Shown here: piece after piece, positions 1 to 12,700 of the stretch
How the letters are laid out: every line of letters starts with the position of its first letter
Position numbering within the stretch: the first letter of the stretch is position 1
NCBI GenBank assembly: GCA_009809945.1
Contig: WTPW01000571.1
Coordinates: 1-64,000 of the forward strand
Length of the DNA stretch: 64,000 nt
DNA from: Gigaspora margarita
Taxonomy: Eukaryota; Glomeromycota; Glomeromycetes; Diversisporales; Gigasporaceae
Direction of reading: 5' to 3'
The notes under the pieces: model-generated
What the model was told of the DNA's origin: nothing
Database searches by the model: none
The model's input: only the letters and a program-made list of their open reading frames with translations
Made by a program: the position numbers and the translations under genes

Positions 1-1632
1 AATCTTCAGAATCATCTTGAATTTTGTGAACTTCTTCTGTAGTAGTTTCAGAAGTTTGTACGGGGCTTTTAGAGGAAGCGTGATCATGTTTGCTTCTCTT
101 AGATGTCTAAATATTATTCGTAATATTAAATAATTTAAATATTAGAAAATATAGTACACAGCTTTATTAGAATATATATATATTTTTTTTTTTACCATTT
201 TGGATGATTGTGACTTCTTTCGCTTTTTTCTGCTTTCTCTTACTTCTTCAACAACTTCTTCATCTAAGCTTGTTACTTCATCCGTGGCTAGAAGGAGAAA
301 CTTTTCACCTTTTTGCAACTTTCACTTTTTTTTGAAATTTTTGATTTTCATTTAATTTAATTGTATTGTTTTTAATTTTAAAATATTTCGCAAATATTTA
401 GTTTATTTTTACTTACTAAATTTTTTATAAGTCTATTTTTCACAATATCTTTCTTCATTGTGAATTTTTCAAAATGTTGGCTTAACATTACTTGGCATAC
501 TGTAATACAATATGCCATTTTCATGTCTGATGGCATTGTAACAGGCCATACTTTTCCAAGGATTCTTGCCATATATGTGTCATTTTGGTCAGAGGATATT
601 GGAGTGAAAAGCTTTTTATAGCAAGACTTTGTTTTATTAGAAGCTTTCCACTCTGTAATTTTTGATGGGGCTACATTTGTATTTATTGAATCCAAATTGG
701 TTTCGCCAAATACTAAAAATAATACTTGTTTGATTTGCATAGTCAAAGCACTTCATAATGATCAATGTTGCCTTAAGAGCTAAAAAATTTAATATAAATA
801 TTATAAAATTAAACAATTTCAAAATATTTTGAATATCTCTAAATATTTAAAAATAATTATATTATGCAAAAATTTAAATTTATATTTCAACATATTCGAA
901 AACGATTATTTTTGACATGTTTCAAAATGTTTTGAAATAATTCGAAACATTTCAGAATATTTAAAAATATTTAGAAATTTATCTTAACAAAAAATTAAAA
1001 AATTTACAGGTCCGGCAATGTTCTGCTTATAATAAGTGGCCCATCTTTTGTCTGAAAGGCTTTCATAATATTCGCTCTGATTCTCCAACATATATTCTTC
1101 TGCCACATTCTTATATTCTTCTTCAGAAGGGTATATTGTATACTCAATTAATATTTTCGCTATAGCTTTAACCGTTTGCTATTTCAAAAAGATAAAAAGA
1201 TAAGCATTCTTAAATATTTTAAAATAATTAAAAAAAAATAATTAAAAATTTACCTGAATAAAACTGTTTTCATGAGCTAGGTCAAAGCTTTCTGACATTC
1301 GTTCTTCAACTTCTGCCAATCTTCAATCCATCTAATTAATTTTTTCAGATAGATCGTCAAGTTTATTTAAAATTTTATTTAAAGTTCCTGAGATATCTTA
1401 AAAACTAAAAAAAAAATTAATCATAAATTTATGAAAAATTAAAAAGCATAGAAGATTTAATACCTTCAGGATGTCTTGAAGTAATTTGAGTAGCTGGTGA
1501 CGATGGTCCACCTTCAAAGATAACAGAACGCTCAGTTGATACCTCTGAATCCTTTTCTTTATTGGATTGTCCTGCAAGAATTCGTGAGAAAACACTTTGA
1601 TTCCTTGCAAGTTTTTTGGTAATTTTCAGCAT
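1..1632 (-). pseudogene. Unknown multi-exon gene, 5' part, with premature stops
   Basis: Not recognised by name. Six exons read on the minus strand with GT...AG borders: 1632-1464, 1396-1254, 1178-1008, 779-417, 287-196 and 106 to beyond the left edge. The introns are short (about 65-230 bases). The protein begins MLKITKKLARNQSVFS, is Ser/Glu-rich early, then predicts a short helical stretch (ILNKLDDLSEKIN) and a longer conserved-looking region in exon 4 (FLVFGETNL, then YMARILGKVWPVTMPSD). The tail is Lys/Ser/Glu-rich (ESRKKRKKSQSS). Exon 2 has an in-frame TAG and TGA, and exon 4 has two TGA codons before its long open stretch. All four fit C-to-T or G-to-A change. I recall similar uncharacterised proteins in Rhizophagus but cannot confirm it. 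The exon structure is well supported; function is unknown. It may be a decayed member of an expanded family. Confidence 0.6.
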
Positions 1633-2139
1633 TTTCGAAATTAAGAAATAAGTGAAAGTAGTGTATAAAATAATAAATATAATAGAAAATAATAATAATG
1701 AAAAATAAGAAAATAAAAAAGCGAATAATTGTAAATAGTTTTTAGGTAATAGGAATTGAGAAAATTCTATGTGATGATGAGGCGAGAGAGAGAGATAAAG
1801 AAAGAAAGAGAGAAATAAAGAAAGAGAGAGATAAAGAGAGAGATAGAGAGAGGTTGGGTTAGTTTAATTGTTTTATAAAATAGGAAAGTTTAATTCAAAA
1901 ATATGCGAAATGTTTGACAAGTTTTAAAGGTAAAAATAAATGCACGAAATAAGTGAAGTTTAGTAGTATAGAATATTTTGAAGGTTATTTATAAAAATGG
2001 ATAGGAATGAAAACGAAGAGAGGGAATGCAAAATATCATCCGTATTTAAATATTTTCGATTAATATCAAAAAATTTCTAATGTAATCAAATTGCTTTCGC
2101 ATATTCTATTTAAAAATATTCATTTAAAACAATCAACCA
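1633..2139. repeat. Upstream AT-rich spacer with GA microsatellite
   Basis: No gene is visible. About 1783-1850 is a purine microsatellite of GAGA, GATAAA and GAAAGA units. It lies about 150 bases upstream of the first exon of the minus-strand gene and could fall in its promoter region, but no defined promoter motif was identified. Confidence 0.55.
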
Positions 2140-2972
2140 AAATATATTTTTATATTTAGATTTTTAATACTTTTGAAATCGTTCTTGATTAATAAAACTG
2201 TTTATGACAATTGCTTTAAAAGTTTTAGCTCCATTTTAATTAAATATTATTTATAATATTTATAGATTAGCAAAGATTTTAATAAAAATTAATCTGCTTT
2301 GAAAACAAATGACCATTTATAGTAAATGCATATTGTGCATTATTCTTTTGTTTAGTAAATGCGTTCCTGATTTTTAATTTATATTTTTTATGTAATCGAG
2401 TTTTTTCAATTAACAATATGCGTGCTAATGTAATAATTTAAAATTAAGGGGATTTGAATATAAATAAAAAAGGTTTATTATTAAAATTTTATACTTTTCG
2501 TCTCATTCATTATTCGTCAAAATAAATTTTACTGATAAATTATTTTGAAATTTAAATTTATCATTATAAAAATTAAATTATTTTAAATTTACTTGAATTA
2601 CATTTATATTTAGATTTTTCAATACTTTTGAAATTGTTTTTCGATTGATAAAACCGCTCACAACAATTGCTTTAGAAGTTTTTAGCTACATTTTTAAATT
2701 AAATATTATTTATACTATATTTAGAGATTAGCGAAGATTTTAATAAAATTAATCCGCTTTGAAAATAAATGACTATTTATAGTAAATGTATATTGTACAT
2801 TATTCTTTTGTTTTATTTAACAAATGCATTCCTGATTTTTAATTTATTTTTTTATGTAATCGAGTCAATACAATAACATGTTAATGTAATTGAAAATTAA
2901 GGGGATTATTAAATATAATAAAAAAAGGTTTATTCTTAAAATTTTTATACTTTCATCTCATTCATTATTCAT
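2140..2972. repeat. Diverged tandem duplication, two units of about 370-380 bp
   Basis: The blocks 2140-2518 and 2603-2972 match along their length. Both contain TATATTTAGATTTTT, then a CAATTGCTTTA segment, TTCCTGATTTTTAATTTAT, TGTAATCGAGT, AATTAAGGGGATT and a CTCATTCATTATTC end. They differ by scattered substitutions and small indels, so the duplication is old. No ORF runs through either unit. Confidence 0.75.
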
Positions 2973-3189
2973 CTAATTGAATTTTATTTTTAAGTAATTT
3001 CAAAATATTTTGAAATGTGGCACAAATAATGAAGTTTATTAAATTTGCAAATTTTGTTAACATTATTCAAAATTTATCATATCAACCCATGATGATTTCT
3101 TATTTGAAACCCAGGCAATCAATCAAAATACATACATTAATTACTTATTTTTAAATATATTTAATTATTTAATATTATTTTGTGTTTTG

Positions 3190-3491
3190 AATATTATATT
3201 TCGAAAGTTATTATTTCAAATATTTCGAAAATATTTACTAAATATTTCAATATTTTTTCTCTTTTTTCTAAATATTTCCTAAAAATGGTAGAGAAGTGAA
3301 AAAAATAAAAAAAAACATTTCTCAGAAGTAAGTGTTGGTGTTCTTGCAAATTGCTAGAGAAATCTAGTATGTCTTGCAAAGTACCGGAGAAGCTAGAGTT
3401 GGTGTTCTTGTAAAGTGCCAGAAAAGTCAGGTTGTTTTCTTGCAAAGTGTCAAAGAAGTTAGGAATAAATCAAATAAAAAAATAAGTACTG

Positions 3492-3522
<31 letters not shown>

Positions 3523-5156
3523 AAACAAAATCCTGTACCTAATTATCCCTTTTCTGGGATTGCAGGAGGTAATATTTCGCATATTATCACAATAAACGAT
3601 ATACATATTCACATAATCATAGTTTTGCAATGTTTTCAAATAGTTTCGCATGTTTTAGCAATTCAATATAAAATTTTATATTTTTTTATTTATTATTATA
3701 CATTATATTTTAAATTTATTTCAAATTAAATATACATTTTTATTCAATATTATATTTTTATTATATATTATTATACAAAAAAAAAATGAAAAAAATGACG
3801 AAAAAAATAAACCCAAAAAAAAAGGAAAAAACGAAAACGAAAATGTATTTTAAAATACTTTCGCACTTCATCGCATATAATTCCAAAAAAAAACTAGTTC
3901 TACACACTTATTTTCGCTCACCTTGCAGTTAGCTATTATTTCACTTTTTTGTTTTAACTATCATATTGCTTCGGTATTTCTTTTGTTTTTTCTATCGTCT
4001 TCGTTTCGCTCTTTTTTAAATACTTCATAAAAATAGTGTAGAAGTAAAAAAATAAAAAATAAAAAAAAAACCAAAAAATATAAGCAAACTGAATAAAAAA
4101 ATAAAAACGAAAAAAATGATCCCAAAAAAAAATGAAAAAATGAAAATGAAAACATATTTTAAAATACTTTTGCACTTCGTCGCATATAATTCTATAAAAA
4201 ACTAGCCCTATACACTTATTTTCACTTATCCCGCAGTTAGCTATTATTTTGCTTCTTTGTTTTAACTATCATTTTGTTTCAGCTATTTCTTTTGGTTTAG
4301 CTATCATATTCGTTTCGCTCTTTTTTGAATACTTCCTAAAAATAGTAGAGAAGTGAAAAAATAAAAAAAATACAAATGAAAAAACAAAAAATATAACAAA
4401 CTAAATAAAAAAAAAAGAAAGCCCCAAATATTCATTTTTCATGTTCGCCAAATGCCGAAATAGTCTGGGTTGGTTTTCTTGAAAGTGCCAGGAAGTAAGA
4501 ATTGTGTTCTTGCAAAGTGCCGGAATAAATTAAATTAATAAAAAAAAAATTTAAAAAAAAAACCAAAACAAAAAAGTGCCAAATAAAAAAAAAATATAGC
4601 AAAACCTTGCAAAGACTTGCACTCAACTAAAACTATTTCTTTAAAAAAAACATTCTTGGCAATTTAGAAATTGCGAAGTAATAGTTGTATTCTTGCAAAG
4701 TGTCGTCTGAATTGGCTTGCATTCTTGCAAAGTTGCGAAAAGTTGTAGGTTTTCTTGCAAATTGCCAGAGAAGTTAGGTTGGTGTTTTTGTAAAGTGCCG
4801 AAATAAAAAGAAAAAAAATTAAAAAATAGATAAAAAAAAAGAGAAAAAAATAAAGCAAAGAAGTTCTATAAACAGATCAATCTGATCTTGTAATATAGAG
4901 TTTGTAGATTATATTCGAACATTATCGAACATTTTGAACAATGCAGCATGATCCAGGTTGCAGATCTACTGATCCAGCTTGGTTTCACATGTCTAATATA
5001 GTTTCGAAAAATATTTCAAAATATTTCGAATACTAAAATATTTTGAAATATATTGCAAAATATTTCGAAGTTAATTGTATTAACAAAATCTTTCGAAAGA
5101 TATTGCAGGTCCGCAAGATCTTTTGAAAGATTTTGTACTATAAATTTGCTGATGTA
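3190..5156 (-). mobile_element. 2 kb TIR family, copy 1 (left end eroded)
   Basis: Non-coding repeat. Its right end is the family terminus GCTGATGTA at 5148-5156, preceded by AATATTTCGAAATATT-type blocks. The interior carries many variants of the phrase CTTTGCAAGAACAC in reverse complement (for example around 3340-3440, 4440-4530 and 4680-4790), separated by A-rich strings. A block ending in TTTTCGCTCACC (about 3890-3925) occurs in the other copies. The expected ACATCAGC left terminus is not visible near 3190, so this copy is truncated or diverged there. Small ORFs inside are Lys- or Phe-rich low-complexity artefacts. Confidence 0.65.
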
Positions 5157-5289
5157 ATACTAGAAGCTAAATTCATAAGCATTATTGTACTAAATACCAA
5201 AATTCACAAATACAAGTAATATTAATGAAGCATTTAAAATTATAATCCTTAAACTCACTAGCCGAGTGAAGTGGTTAAATGTGAATAAA

Positions 5290-7470
5290 TTATTTGAAGT
5301 CTTTCGAAACAGTAAATAAAAATCTATTCTTGTTTTGTAACTTAATTTGCTGCTTTTAAAATAATATCCAGTTTTTATATAGTATTTATAACCAAAATGA
5401 TTTGAAGGGTACAGTAATTAAGTATTTATTATGTCTTGATCTAATTTCACTAAGTAATAACAGTCTTATTGACTGAAGTGATTAATGTGAATAAATAGTT
5501 GTAAGAGCATTATAATGGTAAATAAACATTTATATCTTAGTTTGTAAATATGATTTTCTGCTTTTAACCGTATTTTAATTTTAATTTATTTTCAAGGTTA
5601 TGACATTACTCTTAGCTGGACGTGAGACTACTAGCACTGCCTTATTACTTATGAGCTAAACTAATGATATCTGCGAATGAAACGATTTGAATATAGTAGC
5701 ATTATATAATGGTAATTAAGTATTTACGCTCTTTGTTTGTTACTTGTTTAACTCATTTACTGATTTTAATTCCATTGATTAATAATGATTCTTTGCTGCT
5801 TTTAATTCTACTTAATTATAATAGTTTTTATATTTGTGGTCGATTCGAAGGCATTATGTAATAGTAATTAAGTATTTATATTGTTTAGAGATTGTACTCA
5901 GGTAGACATTTTATTATATGGCTATAATAAAATTACCAAAATCGAATAATTTAATAATCCCCTGATCGCTATATCAAGATCACAGAATAATTAATTAATA
6001 ATACCCTAACTGTATATGAATAAACAGAAACTTTGTCTTCGCTAATTACCAACAGATCAGGTTATTATTATTACAAACATAATTTACTCTTTTAATTCTA
6101 CTTAATAGTACCTGTTTTTTATACTTATGGGCTAAACTAAACAATTTCTGCTGATTTGAATAGTATTATATAATGGTAATTAAGTATTTATGCTCTTAGT
6201 TTGTGAACTTGTTTACTGATTTTAATTCCACTAAGTAATAATGATTTTATTCTCACAAGCTGACTGAAGTTATTAATGCGAATAAAAGTTTGAAGGTATT
6301 ATATAATGGTGAATAAGGATTTATGTTTTTAATTTGTGAACATAATTTGCTGCTTTTAACTCTACTTAATAATAGCCAGTTTTTATACTTATAGCCTGAA
6401 CTAAATAATTAATGCAAATGAACTGATTAAAGAGAATTGTGTAATAGGAATTATAGTAGTTATCAAAAAGAAGTACCTTTGCAGTCATGTAAAATCACGA
6501 GAAATAAACTGATTCTAGTGGTTTTTTGATTATTGGGAGAATTTTAAAACTTTCGAATAAAATATAGCCATTATTAATTGAAAATTATGATTAATAGGGA
6601 ATTATTATCATCACAAAATCACAAGATTACACCTTTTGCAAACCATATAATTAAGTATTTATTTTCTTGATTTTGTGAACTTGATTTGCTTTTAATTCCA
6701 CGATTAATACCGCACAAGCTAACTGAAGTGATTATAGCAGTTTGCACAAAGGTGTAACCAGTGATTTCGTGATGATTATAGCAGAAAAATTTCTAAGATA
6801 TTAAATTCTCTATTGGTTATTTCAATCAATAACGCCTATATTTATTCAAAATCTTTAAAATTCTCTTAAGAATTGAAAAATCTACTAGAATTGGCTGATT
6901 TATCATAATTTTACATAACATTTGATCTGCAAAGGTTCACCTTTTGCAACCTCATAATACAAATGAATAAGCATTTTGTAATAGTAATTAAGTATATCGT
7001 TTGTGAACTTTTATTTCTAATTTTAATTACATTATTAATAACAATTCTTATACCTATAAGCCAAATGAAGTGATTATAGCAGTTTGCAAAAAGGTGTGCA
7101 CTCTGCAAATTATGAAGTTATATAAAATCTCGAGAAATCAGCCTAGTAGATTTTTTGATTCTTAGAGAATTTTAAAGATTTTGAATAAAATATAGGATTT
7201 AAAATTAAAAATTATGATCAATAGAGAATTAAAATCTCAAAAATTTTTCTGTTATTATTATGAAATCACAAGATTATATCTTTTTGCAAACCGTAATGTG
7301 AATAGAAGGGCATTATGTAATAGTAGATAGGAATTTATATTTTTTTTGTTTTAACTCTGCTAATTTTAATTCCACTGATTAACAATTCTTAAGCTAAAGT
7401 GATTAATATGAATGAATTTGAAGCCATTATGTAATAGTATTTAAGTATTTATGCTCTTTGTTTATGAACT
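5290..7470. repeat. Degenerate long-unit tandem array
   Basis: A unit of roughly 150-330 bases recurs about ten times. Its landmarks are AATGGTAATTAAGTATTTAT, then TTTGTGAAC, TTGCTGCTTTTAATTCCAC, then AGCTGACTGAAGTGATTAAT and GAATAAATTTGAAGGCAT. The TAATTAAGTATTTAT landmark or a close variant occurs near 5418, 5708, 5865, 6177, 6648, 6982 and 7438. Some units contain an extra block with GATTATAGCAGTTTGCA, near 6730 and 7075. No coding potential is seen. It looks like a decayed satellite. Confidence 0.65.
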
Positions 7471-7756
7471 TTGAATTTTGATTCTATTTCACTGATCACT
7501 AAATAGTTTTTAGATAGATTCTGTTTGATACTAGTTAATGTGCTTTGCAAGAAGTTGTAGCTTCTGTATCATATAGGAATCAGAGATTCTATCAATTTAA
7601 GAACTTTATTGATTTCAAAGAAATATAAATGTAACCAAGTCTAAAATTAGAAATTTTCCTGAACTTCATCAAGAAATTGTAGCTATGGCCATATCTTTTT
7701 GCAAAGTACATAAATATTTGGGTTAGGATTAGTATTTTAGAGCTGATCATAAACAA

Positions 7757-9139
7757 TTAATGGATAGGATTTACCTGTACTAGATCTAGTACATTGTACT
7801 AGATTTAGTACATGATTAAACTTAATTATCTATTAATTTTTAAAATTAACTACTTAATTAAATATTTTTTAATAATATTTTAACTTATGGGCTACTTGTT
7901 TTAAAAAACTTATAGCTTTACATAGCTTTTTAAATTTTATATATTTTTTTTAAATTCGCATTTGCTAGTTTAACCTAGTTTTTAGTCCATTTACTAGTAA
8001 TTTTACAAAATATTATTGATTATAAAAAAATTTTTTACTAAATAAATTTATTTAAACTATTAATAAAATTATAAATATAAGTTTGTTAGTTTTAATTATA
8101 AAATTTTATTTAAGATTAGATTAATATATAAGAAGTAATCTAAAATTAAAATTTTTGCTAATAAATACTACAGTACAGGACAGCAAGAAACATCCAATTT
8201 TTTTTTGGGGTGCCAAATTTAGGTTATATAACACAACTTCTGATTGGCTAATTTTATTAAAGCGCCAAATATGGGTTATATAACACAACTTCTGATTGGC
8301 TAATTTTTATTAAGGCGCCAAAATTGATGTTTTAATAATGAGTATTAACCAATAAAATCATTTGCACGTGACTAGAATTAATATGATTGGATAATTTCTA
8401 AGCGCCAAATTTCTATTTACTATTAAAATTACCAAACTTTGATCTCTTATAACTCTTGTAAAAAGCAAAATATTAAAAATCTGTCTTACAGATTTGTAGA
8501 TTAGATTATAAATAATAAATCTGTAAGAGGGATTTTTAAAATAATTATTTGTTATGAAGTTATAAGACTTTAAACAACTCTGAAAATATTGAATGTTTCT
8601 TGCTGTCCCATACTGTATATTACTAATATATCCAATTTATATATAAAAATTAGATGTAATTTTTTTAAAGTTTAAAGTAATATAACTTGAGATATACTAA
8701 TTTGGTATTAAAGAAAGTTTGTATTTGAAATTAGATAATAAATATTTATAATTTTGATTAAGAATTTAGAAAAGCTTATAATATAAGCAATAATTATTAT
8801 AATATAACTAATAATAATATTTTTTTTATAACAAGCAAATACAATTTTTTATTTATTAAAACTTTTAATTTGCCAAATATATTAATAAATTATAATTATA
8901 ATTGACTTTACAAATATATGAAATCTAGTACATTGGAAATTACAAAAAATACAAGACATAAAAAAAATTTTTTTACAAAAATTTTATTATTAATTTAAAA
9001 AAAAATACTGCTAAACAATTTTTGAATACTTATTAGATTTTTGTATATAAAAAAAATTAAACTATTAATTTTTTAAATTTTTAATACATTTTTTAAAATG
9101 TACTAAATCTAGTACAAAAGGGTAAATCCAATCTATTAA
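7757..9139. mobile_element. TIR element, about 1.4 kb, non-coding
   Basis: The left end TTAATGGATAGGATTTACC is followed by GTACTAGATCTAGTAC. The right end is its inverted counterpart: GTACTAAATCTAGTAC, then GGTAAATCC and ATCTATTAA. The matching arms are about 40 bases with a few transitions and a 2-base indel. The ends lie in ATTAAT, so a TA duplication is possible but cannot be separated from the TIR. The interior is AT-rich and has no transposase. A younger MITE sits inside it. Confidence 0.7.
8171..8615. mobile_element. Mariner-type MITE with CAGTA ends and TA duplication
   Basis: Arms of 28 bases match with three transition differences. The left begins CAGTACAGGACAGCAAGAAA and the right ends with the inverse of CAGTATGGGACAGCAAGAAA. 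TA flanks both sides (8169-8170 and 8616-8617). Near the left end a phrase with GGTTATATAACACAACTTC and GATTGGCTAATTTT is repeated twice in tandem. At 445 bp with no ORF, this is a non-autonomous Tc1/mariner-superfamily element by its TIR and TSD. Confidence 0.85.
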
Positions 9140-9289
9140 TGTTAAAATAAATAAAATAAAAAATGAAATAAAAATTTTTTATAGCATTATAAATTTTTAT
9201 TATTGAAATTATATATTTATTAAATTTGAAATTTAATTTTTTATTTTTTTAATACAGTATTTAAATTTTGTGTTAAATTAAATTAAACT

Positions 9290-9690
9290 ATATATATAGT
9301 AGATAGATTAGTACTAAACTAACAGATGGGTTGGGTGATTGGTAGTTAGCTTTTAATTAGCGGGTGGGTTTGGTATTGGCTTTTAAATTAGTATATTAGC
9401 TGGGTAATGGCTCTTAATCAACAGATGGGCTTAGTATTGTATATTTTCATTGTCAAAAGATTTTTGAGCAAAGCTTTCTCAATTGAAATTCAATAAAAAT
9501 TTTTTTATTTAATTCTACAAGTATATAGAATTAAAATAAAAAAATTTCCATTAAATTTGATCAGATAGTTATCAAAAAAATTTCATTCAAAAATCTTTGG
9601 AAAATAAAAATGTACAACTCTGGACGGGCTAGGTGATTGAGTAATTCTTGAGTAGTAGGTAGGTTGGTTTTAATTAGAGTAGTATCTTCA
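9290..9690. repeat. G/T-rich short repeats around a palindrome module
   Basis: 9300-9440 and 9620-9690 carry loose repeats of GGTTGGTTTTAATTAG and AACAGATGGG type. Between them, 9455-9605 is an imperfect palindrome with arms containing TTTTGAGCAAAG / CATTCAAAAATCTTTG, ATTTTTTTATTTAATTCTA / TAGAATTAAAATAAAAAAAT and the centre CAAGTATA. The same module makes up the array at 52160-53560. Confidence 0.6.
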
Positions 9691-10634
9691 TCATAATTTT
9701 TGCTTAAATGGCCCATCCGAATTGCCACTTTTAGCAGGCCTCAAATATCAGTCAATATTTATGGCTGTGACTTAAAATACAGAAACAAAATAATGTATAA
9801 TAGTATTTTTAATATGCCAATAAAAAGACCTTAACAATTACCTAAAATTGAATTTTAAAGAACTTGAGAAGGTAAATTAGTATAGATTTAACTTAAATTC
9901 ACAAAGCAAAATACATTCACCATTAAACTTGTAAAGGGTAATTACTAATCTCCACTCAGGTAATCTAATTAAGAAGTAAATCAGAAGTTATTAGCTATTT
10001 TAACAAGTCTAAATTGAAAAGAGATAAAGTAATACAGAGAATAAGTAATCCCAGAAACTGTGAATATATATTTTTTTGATATAATTTTTGACGGATTTGG
10101 TGACAATTGTAAACCTTATCTTGGGCAATCTAGCTATTTTGACCTGAGTATAAAATTGAACTATATTTCACTAGAATACTATAGCTCTACAAGTATTTTA
10201 CTGTTACTTATTGGTGAAGGTTCTAAAGAAAATATAATCAATGTTGTGAGTGAATTTATTCCATATTTACTTAGATAAGAGTGATCAACATCTAACTTAC
10301 ATTGCTGATCTGTGTAATTCTGTTGTTATATAAAGTGTCTATTTAGATAATACTATATAAACTATAATTGTCTCTATACTGTCTTTGTTTTTCTGAATAT
10401 TTTAGATTGTTTAAAAAAAACTTTACATTTACAAAGAGACTTTTTTATTAATTAAATCACATCAAATTTATTTAGTGTATGTCGATCATTTTATCTGGTT
10501 GACTGATAGATCATCAATTAATAAAAATATAATATGCAAGTTGATATACTAATTCTGCAGTTTTATTAAAATATTTATATATTTCATATAAAATTTTAAA
10601 ATCTAATTTTAAATACTGCTTATATAGTATTTTC
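9691..10634. other. AT-rich spacer, no recognisable gene
   Basis: No domain, RNA gene or clear mobile-element border was found. A 72-codon ORF at 10060-10278 (plus) encodes an unremarkable Ile/Ser/Tyr-rich peptide beginning MNIYFFDIIFDGFGDN. It has no recognised relative and could be chance or a fragment of a decayed exon. Confidence 0.5.
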
Positions 10635-10697
10635 AGGACCCCAAATTCCCTTATATAGGTCATAACTAGATTTTGGCCAATTTTGACCTAATTTGCT

Positions 10698-11713
10698 TTT
10701 TATTTTTTTATGTTAAGGTGACCACTTAGGTACTCTGGTACTTTATTGGTACAAACGGGTTGGCCCGGTCATAACAACCACACCACATATTACATTTGTA
10801 TAATGAGAGTACAACCAGCCACTTACACTTTTGGTGTCATTCCATACTAGCTGCCATACCTACAACCCAACTATGAGATTGCCTATTTAAACCCTCTGGC
10901 TTCTACCCATGTCCTATGTTCCTTCTAATATACCTCTTTCAGGAGCTAATTTACCATGAGAAGTACCCTGAGGCTTTAGCCAAACCCCTTACAGAGAGCA
11001 TTTGCCCTGTAGTAAACCTGGTAGAGCAGTACCTATCTCACTTAGATATTCACCTACACTTTAGTAACATCTGCTACAGCTTTACCTATATACTTGCAGT
11101 CAGGGCTAACTATTAAACTGCTACCATTATCTACTTCTGCCCTTGCGAAGTTCACCTTACTCCAGTATACCCATTCTATCCTCTTCAAGATATTACCAGT
11201 ATTCCAAACTAAAATCTAGTTGGCCCAGAAGGATCGGTCAGCCTGGCATTAAGATACCTTAGGTCTCTCTTTCCTTGGTTCATACTTCCATAATGCATGA
11301 CCTTTTTCCTCCCATGCGACTCCAGTGGCCAGGTTGGTGGACCCCCTCTTGCCATAGGGGCTCTTGCCCGTCCGGCCTTCCTAGCTTTTCTCTATCCGAT
11401 TCTGTTTTTTATGCACTGTCGAAAGCTCGGTTACTTCTCCGCTCGGGTCTTGCCAAGCATGTTCCATCCCTGCAATGTCCCCAGGATTTTTACGCCATAT
11501 TGGTCATGTCGTACATGATTACCTCCATAGCTCCCAATTTGATTGGTGCGACCCAGGCTACAGATCCTATACCCGACTTTATGTCACAGATAGACAGTAC
11601 AGTAACACAAATATGATTTTGAAAATGTCTCTAGTGGGATTCGAACTCATGTACCTTTGTTACGAATTGCTTGGGGGGTGACAACTGTCCAACTACGCTA
11701 TATCGCCACACCC
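10698..11713 (-). mobile_element. tRNA-headed retroposon, about 1 kb (family 1)
   Basis: Flanked by a perfect 16-base duplication TTTGACCTAATTTGCT (10682-10697 and 11714-11729), so the insertion is proved. On the minus strand it starts with a tRNA-like head: an A-box-like TAGCGTAGTTGG (around 11689-11700) and a B-box-like GAGTTCGAATCCC (11635-11648). It ends in an A-rich tail (T/A-rich at 10698-10712 on plus). The body is about 900 bases and richer in G+C than the flanks. This is long for a SINE. The plus ORF at 11275-11616 runs antisense through the body and is not thought to be a gene. A relative lies at 56501-57482. Confidence 0.85.
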
Positions 11714-11933
11714 TTTGACCTAATTTGCTAAAAATAACAAAATCTATTTACTTTAATAACTTTTAATCCAGTGATCAGAATTTACTAAACTTTTTTTTTG
11801 TTAGATACGCCTTACTGAGAGCTTCATTTTTAAAAAAAGTTTATTTAAATTGGACCACTAGATGCCAAGATAATTGCCAAACAAGTTATAGCAGATCTGC
11901 CACAATATCAATATCTACCACAATACCTACAAT

Positions 11934-12213
11934 CAGTGTTGTACGTTTTGGCTGTCCACAGCCTTTTTTGGCTTGTCCACGTCCAAAATTGTCCAAACGT
12001 CCAAGATTGTCCAAAGCATGTCCAGGATTTAATAATTAATAAATTTATCTAAAAAATATATAACTATATATTTTTTTAGGTACTGAACACATTTCAGTTA
12101 AAATTAAAATAGGTTATCTTAATAAAATTTTAAGTAATTTTACTTTATTTAATTGTCCAAAATTGTCCAAAATTGTCCAAATTATTGTCCAAAGCTGTTC
12201 CGTAACAACACTG
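11934..12213. mobile_element. hAT-like MITE, 280 bp
   Basis: The ends are CAGTGTTGT...ACAACACTG and the flanks are a perfect 8-base duplication CCTACAAT (11926-11933 and 12214-12221), the hAT hallmark. Inside are repeated ATTGTCCAAA / TTTGGACAAT phrases near both ends, plausible subterminal transposase-binding repeats. No ORF is present. Confidence 0.9.
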
Positions 12214-12700
12214 CCTACAATTACTTTATGTTGTTTTTTCTTTTATTAATCTAATATTTAACTTACATATTAATAGTATATAGAAGAAAATAGGTATACA
12301 AAAGATATACAAAAGGTATATATTTTTTCTTTTTTTATTATTCTAATATGCAACTTATACATTAATAGCATCATAGAAGAATATAAAAGGACTAAACATC
12401 TAGTATAGAGATCATAATTGAAATTTTTTAGCAAAAATACCTAAAATTTGAGAAGCAAAAAACAGCTGTTGCCAATTATTTTGGCATTCAGTAGTCCAAT
12501 TTGAATGAACTTTTTTTAAAAATAAAGCTCTCTGTAAAGTGCATCTAACAAAAAAAGTTTATTCAATTCTGATTACTAGATTATAAGTTATTAAAGTAAA
12601 TAGATTTTTTGTTTTTAGCAAATTAGGTCAAAATTGGCCAAAATCCAGTTATGACCTATATGAGAGATGTCCAGGGTCCTAATATAGATATACAAAAAGT

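Larger units (their letters stand above)
10635..12680. mobile_element. AGGACCCC-end TIR element, copy 1, with nested insertions
   Basis: The left end AGGACCCC is followed by a segment with TATAGGTCATAACTAG, TTTTGGCCAATTTTGACC and TAATTTGC. The right end (12617-12680) is its inverted copy and ends CCAGGGTCCT. The inverted arms continue inward for about 260 bases (11716-11900 against 12430-12615) once the retroposon at 10698-11713 is removed. No matching duplication is visible at the flanks. The interior also holds a hAT-like MITE. No transposase is present. Confidence 0.75.

Noticed and set aside
3374..3595. ORF with poly-Lys
   Set aside because: Caused by an A-run in a 2 kb-family copy.
10060..10278. 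Small gene of 72 codons
   Set aside because: No recognised relative, no splice context and ordinary AT-rich composition; noted only as a possible fragment.
11275..11616. 113-codon plus ORF
   Set aside because: It lies antisense within a tRNA-headed retroposon with a proven TSD and has no recognised domain.
11635..11713. Genuine tRNA gene on the minus strand
   Set aside because: Box-like sequences are present, but cloverleaf pairing is poor and it sits at the head of a TSD-flanked retroposon.
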